Positions 60,501-64,000 of a stretch of DNA of 64,000 nt are shown here, one piece after another; within the stretch, counting starts at the first letter, position 1, and every line of letters starts with the position of its first letter. A model generated the notes under the pieces. The model was not told the origin of the DNA. It was given only the letters and a program-made list of their open reading frames with translations, and made no database searches. Origin of the DNA: Monodelphis domestica (lineage: Eukaryota > Chordata > Mammalia > Didelphimorphia > Didelphidae). The stretch covers positions 69,706,752 through 69,770,751 of the forward strand of contig NC_077227.1 in assembly GCF_027887165.1 (NCBI RefSeq), written 5' to 3'. The translations under genes and the position numbers were made by a program.

Positions 60501-63500
60501 AAAAGAAGATCTTGATTATAGCCATGACCACTCAAATGTACCATGGCATAATGTCATGGGTGCTGCATCACAAGTTAGGAAGATCTGGTTCAAAATTCTG
60601 TCTCTGATCTGGCCATGTGACCTGGACAAATGATTTAATTGATAAGCTGCAGTTGCTTGTCTTTAAAGGAGAAATTTAGTTTAGATGGCTTAAGTTCCTT
60701 TTCAGCTGTGTATTCCTCATAATCACTGAAGGATATATGAGAATCACACTTTAGCAGAGACTTGTCCATTGTGAAATCATACCTAGAATTCATATAGTAC
60801 TTTATGGTTTTAATTAATCTCATTTTGATCCCATTAAAAATCACATTTTTTTGTAAATAGCATAGGTAAATTTTGAATCATTTGCAGGCTTATAGCAGTT
60901 TATTACAAATGGAGAAAGGGAGACAGGTAAATGATAAGCACCTTTAAACCTAATATAGGAGAAGCTTAGTTCTCCATTGTTTTATGTATTCAATTAAATT
61001 ATGCCTTTTAATTTTCAGAACTTGTATGTTTTCTGCATGAGATTCCTCCCTCTCTTTCCCCCTCCTCCATACTAACTTTAAAATGTTATTCTGTCAATGT
61101 CAGTGATGTCTTACTTAATGATGGTGGTAGTAGTGATGGTGGTACTTTAAATGAAACTGAGTATTCTTTGCTCCAGTCAAGTGTATTTTTTTGGCCAACT
61201 GTTCTTCCAGTTTATGGCAAAGAATTTCAATGACTCATGTTTAACGGTAGAGGGAGCCATTGCTAAACATTTAAAGAAAGTTCAAAAATTTGAAAAGATT
61301 ACCCCATATCTGTGGATTGAAGTTGGGAGGTATAATATTCTTCTTCTTTTTTTTAAACCTTAAAAGATATATGGCATTATTTTGCACTTGGGGTTTATAA
61401 AACAAAAATCAATGCAAAAGATAATTTTTCCTCATAATACTCTCTATCTTATAGGCAATCGGAGCAACTTTTGCCGCTATGGTGGGTGCTGGAATGATGG
61501 TTCGGTCAATATCATATGAACACAACTCAGGCCTAAAACATCTTGCTTGGATGGCTCATTCTGGTATGTGTTTCATAATTAAAATATATATATTCTTAAT
61601 TATCTTCCAGTATTGTTCTCAGTGGCACCTTAATAGAGATGAGCAACTTTTAAGGAATAGCATCATCTTAATTTAGAAGCAGTGTGACAATCAGTGTCCT
61701 TAACAGATAAATTGAATGTTGATAGAAACAAAATTATCCATTTTTAAGGTTACATTTTAGAACTGTATAAAGGATTGATTAAGGCATTATGTTTTTTAAT
61801 ATTTGTGAAAAGGTAATATTTAAATTTCCTGATAGCCTTGGAGAGTAGGAATAAGATGTAACACAAGAATAGTGAATATTTTGAGTTTACAGTTGAGCAT
61901 ATAATGGATGAATTATTAAAGCAAAAGTTAGAATTAAAATGCTATAATCTTCTGGCTTTTTCTTCATTTTCCCCTTAAAATTGAGGGATTGCTTGTGTTT
62001 GAGATTCTTAAAATTGTTCTTGACTTCCCAGTCAATTTCTAAAGGCAAGGCATCTTTAGCAAAGTGTTTTTCAAAGTGTACTGCTTACATGGGTTGATGT
62101 TACTTTCTGACTCCCTTTTAAGTATTGTTGAACAAAAATATAAAAATCTTATTTGAGTGTCCACCCCTTCATAGAAAGGGCCCTCAAATTATCTTAAGCC
62201 AATCCTATAAAATGTAAGTTCAAATTCTACAAGCTCAGAAGAATGAGTATGGGGCCCACAGACTTGTCTTCTCTGAAGACTAGAATAGCCTGGCTGATGT
62301 CAGAGGAACTCATAACCAAAAGAATGTTCATTACAGGATGTTTTCAGTGGACTATGACAATCCAGGATTGTACTATGCATATTATTTAAAAGGTTATTTG
62401 TTATCTCAAAGGGATGTCACAAAATATTAATATTGTCCTTTTTAGCAGTGAATTCTATGGACTTGAGGAAACCTACTGTTATATTTCTCAGTCTTAAGCT
62501 ATTAATTTAAGCTTGTTTTGTTTCAACTTTGTTGTACACTTGTATTGTCGTAAGAATCTTGTCTCTGGGTTTAAATCTATGTAAAAAGTTAAGAGAATTT
62601 TGCTGATATAGATTGATACTTTCTAAATCTTTTCCTTTGTGGAAATGTATGTTATATATCCTTACAGTTTAGTTAGGTCCAAGACTTTCTTTAACAAAAG
62701 TGACAATTCAGTATATAATGTAATTTCTTGAGAATTAGTTTTGTGATTATACCACTACTAGCTATTCCTAAGTGAAGATGTCTTGTTAAATATTATATAA
62801 AATGTATATTGGTTTACATCATAAATATTAGATAATATTTAAATTCCCATTTCCCTAGGTGTCATGGGTGCAGTGGTGGCCCCTCTGACTTTGTTGGGTG
62901 GCCCTTTGATTCTCCGAGCTGCTTGGTATACAGCAGGCATTGTGGGAGGCCTCTCTACTGTGGCCATGTGTGCTCCAAGTGAAAAATTTCTAAACATGGG
63001 AGCACCACTGGGAGTGGGCCTGGGTGTTGTCTTTGTTTCTTCTCTGGGTAAGTATGATTACTTTTAACCTATTTCTTTTATCCCATAATTTATAACAAAT
63101 AACTTGAATAATTTAATCAGAAGGATTATTTTAGAGTTGCATATGTATTTATATTAGCTGGCATCCTATGCAATATTTTTAAATGGATATTATCACAGTT
63201 GGTTTGAATAAGTGTCACTATCAGTTATACTAAGAAGACCTAATAAAACAGATGAGGAATAATGAAGATTTTATAGCATAATAGAGCACTGGGCCCCAGT
63301 CCCAGTCTGCTACTTGCTTCCTTAGCCAAGACAATTGATCTCATTGGCTTCCTCATCTTTACAAGTGAGGGGGTTGAATTAATTGATGTCTAAGGTGTCT
63401 TTCAGCTGCAATTTCTAGGATTCTATGAACATGGGAATGGGCAGCTAAATGGCTCAGTTCCAGAATGCCATGCCTGAAATCAGGAAAAACTCATCTTCCC

Positions 63501-64000
63501 ACATTTAAATCTGGCCTCACAATTATTAGCTGTATTACTCTCGACAAGTAATTTAGCCCTGTATGCCTAGGCAAATCATTTAACCCTGTTTGCCTCAATT
63601 TCCTCATCTGTAAAATGAGCTGGAGATGGAAATGTCAAACCACTCCAATAATCTTTCCCAAGAAAACCCTAAATAGAGTCACAAAGAGTCAGACACAACT
63701 GAAAAGATCGAACAACAACAAAATGGCAAAGAATATTCTATTTGGTGGATAAATTTCCCATTTTGATTGTCATTAGATCTAAGGATGCAGTAGTTTCTAT
63801 GTTGCTTAATGTATAGGGTACATATTTTCTTGTTTGGGAAATTTACAGAAATAACAAGTATATGAAAGTTGTAAACTTCCTATGTAAAAATTGCTTTTTT
63901 CCCCATTTTGATTTCAGGATCTATGTTTCTACCACCTACCACTGTAATTGGTGCTAGTCTCTATTCTGTGGCAACATATGGTGGATTAGTTCTTTTTAGC
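51378..64000 (+). CDS. GHITM: GHITM (TMBIM5/MICS1), spliced coding sequence, 3' end cut by window
   Basis: Seven coding exons join in frame to about 290 residues that align along their whole length with vertebrate GHITM (about 345 aa in human from memory). Recognised blocks include DQMGRWFVAGGAAVGLGAL, EKAVIWPQYVKDRIH, AAWYTAGIVGGLSTVAM and CAPSEKFLNMGAPLGVGLG. The first ~50 residues are rich in Arg and Lys with no acidic residue, as expected for a mitochondrial targeting peptide. Several hydrophobic segments follow (about residues 85-105, 130-150, 165-180, 205-225, 230-250, 255-275, 280 onward), typical of the BAX-inhibitor-1/TMBIM fold. The family member sits in the inner mitochondrial membrane and is implicated in cristae organisation and Ca2+/H+ exchange. 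The start is the first ATG of exon 2 and matches the human MLAAR start as MLVAR. The window stops after LVLFS, so the last membrane segments and the matrix tail are missing. The N-terminal ~75 residues are the most diverged part. Confidence 0.96.
52225..52490 (+). repeat. MIR in GHITM intron 2
   Basis: ACTTACCATGTGCCAAGCAC, AGGAGGTAGTTGCTATTGTT and ACACAGGAAGTGTCTGAGGC. Confidence 0.8.
52600..53560 (-). mobile_element. Antisense L2 in GHITM intron 2
   Basis: Antisense of the L2 reverse transcriptase region: CAATGTCATTGTTGCAGAGA followed by TCAAGGAGAATGGGGGCTGA corresponds to the LDLSAAFD-type block. A C-run of 13 lies at 53504-53516. A short antisense L2 end is also at 52,090-52,195. Confidence 0.7.
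53930..54095 (+). mobile_element. tRNA-derived SINE, worn
   Basis: GAGAGCCAGGCCTAGAGACA, GTTCAAATTTGGCCTCAGAT, CTTGGGCAAATCACTTC and GGTAAGGGTTTAAAAAAA. Confidence 0.8.
54290..54520 (+). repeat. MIR-type marsupial SINE in GHITM intron 2
   Basis: CCCGGAGTCAGGAATATTTG, TTCAAATCAAATCTCAGATG, AAATGGAGGTAATAATAACG, TTTAGCACAGTGCCTGTCAC and GATTCATAAATGCTTATTCC. Confidence 0.85.
54820..55855 (+). repeat. Worn sense LINE (L2-like), T-rich
   Basis: Pyrimidine-rich with an L2-like 3' end at 55,740-55,855 (AATCATAAGCTTCTTAGTGG, GATAAATATCTCTTGAATTG). The body is too diverged to be sure. Confidence 0.45.
55974..56073 (+). CDS. GHITM: GHITM exon 3
   Basis: The acceptor is ATATCAG after a T-rich tract and the donor is GTATGA. 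It runs phase 0 to phase 1 and encodes GYTTKSRIGVQRAKPDQEIK and onward to EKVFK. Human has EYATKTRIGIRRGRTGQELK. This is the most diverged exon after the presequence. Confidence 0.92.
56625..56736 (+). CDS. GHITM: GHITM exon 4
   Basis: The acceptor is CTCTGCAG and the donor is GTAAGT from 56737. It runs phase 1 to phase 2. It encodes IDQMGRWFVAGGAAVGLGAL, containing the first membrane segment after the presequence, then SNEIGAIEKAV. It is nearly identical to human. Confidence 0.97.
56800..57225 (+). repeat. Unnamed marsupial interspersed repeat in GHITM intron 4
   Basis: It ends TCATGTCATTGATCCTCTTC, AAAAACAAAGGACAAACAACAG, an ending I associate with a common marsupial SINE-like repeat. The left boundary and name are uncertain. 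Confidence 0.45.
57405..57546 (+). CDS. GHITM: GHITM exon 5
   Basis: The acceptor is TTCTTACAG and the donor is GTAAGT from 57547. It runs phase 2 to phase 0. It encodes IWPQYVKDRIHATYMYFAGS, then the membrane segment VGLTALSALAISRSPGLMAF and MMKGSWL. The open frame that continues past 57546 is intron read-through. Confidence 0.97.
57763..57962 (+). mobile_element. Young tRNA-derived marsupial SINE
   Basis: Near-consensus: GGGGCAGCTGGGTAGCTCAG, GTTCAAATCTGGCCTCAG (box B), CTAGCTGTGTGACCCTGGGC, CTTCTGCCTTGG and an A tail. A perfect duplication AAAATTATGTTCAGTAG occurs at 57746-57762 and 57963-57979. It is the best preserved SINE in the window. Confidence 0.95.
58002..58812 (+). mobile_element. 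Solo LTR in GHITM intron 5
   Basis: Starts TGTGAATCTTAAAAATTC, much like the LTR at 36509, and ends in the same kind of sequence (GCTGACTTGGGTATATTTCA, then TTTCCCTGGCAACC). Same orientation as GHITM. No clear duplication found, so both ends are approximate. Confidence 0.6.
58870..59030 (+). mobile_element. SINE of the same family, older and 5'-shortened
   Basis: It has ATTCAAATCTCATCTCAGAC, CCTGGGCAAGTCACT, CTTCTGCCTTGG and GATTCTAAGACAGAA, then an A-rich tail. Confidence 0.85.
60100..60480 (+). mobile_element. Old L1 3' remnant in GHITM intron 5
   Basis: ATGGAATAGCTGCTCTATAA, GAAATGGTGAATATAAAG and GAGAGCAAAACCAAGAAAAT resemble the L1 ORF2 end and 3' UTR. Strongly diverged. Confidence 0.55.
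61455..61563 (+). CDS. GHITM: GHITM exon 6
   Basis: The acceptor is CTTATAG and the donor is GTATGT from 61564. It runs phase 0 to phase 1. It encodes AIGATFAAMVGAGMMVRSIS and then YEHNSGLKHLAWMAHS. Human has VGAGMLVRSIPYDQSPGPKHLAW. Confidence 0.96.
62859..63047 (+). CDS. GHITM: GHITM exon 7
   Basis: The acceptor is TTCCCTAG and the donor is GTAAGT from 63048. It runs phase 1 to phase 1. It encodes GVMGAVVAPLTLLGGPLILR, then AAWYTAGIVGGLSTVAMCAP and SEKFLNMGAPLGVGLGVVFV. This is the longest and most conserved coding exon, covering the central TMBIM membrane segments. Confidence 0.97.
63230..63430 (+). repeat. MIR/Ther-type SINE in GHITM intron 7
   Basis: CTTCCTCATCTTTACAAGTG, AGGGGGTTGAATTAATTGAT and CTTTCAGCTGCAATTTCTAG. 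It directly precedes the CORE SINE at 63,439. Confidence 0.7.
63439..63720 (+). mobile_element. CORE-type marsupial SINE in GHITM intron 7
   Basis: GGGCAGCTAAATGGCTCAG through GAACAACAACAAAATGG. An internal stretch (AGTAATTTAGCCCTGTATGCC and AATCATTTAACCCTGTTTGCC) is present twice in tandem. Confidence 0.88.
63918..64000 (+). CDS. GHITM: GHITM exon 8 (truncated by window end)
   Basis: The acceptor is ATTTCAG ending at 63917. The exon opens in phase 1 and encodes GSMFLPPTTVIGASLYSVAT and then YGGLVLFS. The expected continuation toward the LYDTQ motif, the last exon and the 3' UTR lie beyond position 64000. Confidence 0.95.

Larger units (their letters stand above)
57547..61454 (+). other. GHITM intron 5
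   Basis: This is the repeat-rich intron: a young SINE at 57,763-57,962, an LTR at about 58,002-58,812, a second SINE at about 58,870-59,030, a MIR at 59,880-60,000 and an L1 3' remnant at about 60,100-60,480. The rest is unidentified AT-rich DNA. No coding exon was seen. Confidence 0.6.

Noticed and set aside
61564-61676. Extension of the GHITM exon 6 frame past the donor
   Set aside because: Same reason: GTATGT donor and exact phase match with exon 7.

Overview
The window is nuclear DNA from a mammal, almost certainly a marsupial. It holds many tRNA-derived and CORE-type SINEs of the kinds abundant in opossums and Australian marsupials, many L2 and MIR remnants, marsupial-type L1 copies, long AC and AG microsatellites, and one widely spaced, intron-containing host gene. 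The exact species cannot be fixed by eye. No bacterial operons, CRISPR arrays or convincing RNA genes were seen.

Positions 1 to about 41.9 kb are intergenic and contain no host exon I can support. They hold layered repeats: long antisense L2 copies near 1.2-2.5 kb and 22.9-23.7 kb; two tandem L1 3' ends at 7.1-8.6 kb; two related LTR-flanked fossils facing each other at 9.7-13.7 kb and 13.9-19.3 kb, the second containing about 2.9 kb that reads like a cellular mRNA 3' end; an integrase scrap near 19.3 kb; solo LTRs at 21.1 and 36.5 kb; and an L2 (31.0-34.1 kb) split by an L1 that itself carries a younger L1 scrap. In human, GHITM is bordered on one side by a large gene-poor interval toward NRG3, which would fit, but synteny cannot be tested here.

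Positions 41,947-48,016 are a full-length L1 with open ORF1 (307 aa) and ORF2 (1,268 aa), all catalytic signatures visible, a poly(A) tail and a perfect 13-bp target-site duplication. It is by far the youngest-looking autonomous element in the window.

About 0.5 kb downstream of the L1, a CpG island (about 48.4-48.96 kb) marks the promoter of GHITM (TMBIM5/MICS1), which encodes a mitochondrial inner-membrane protein of the BAX-inhibitor-1 family. A noncoding exon 1 and coding exons 2-8 can be placed with consensus splice sites and consistent phase. The window ends inside exon 8, so the C-terminal roughly 55 residues and the 3' UTR lie outside. GHITM introns contain a solo LTR, a nearly consensus SINE with a 17-bp duplication, and older repeats.
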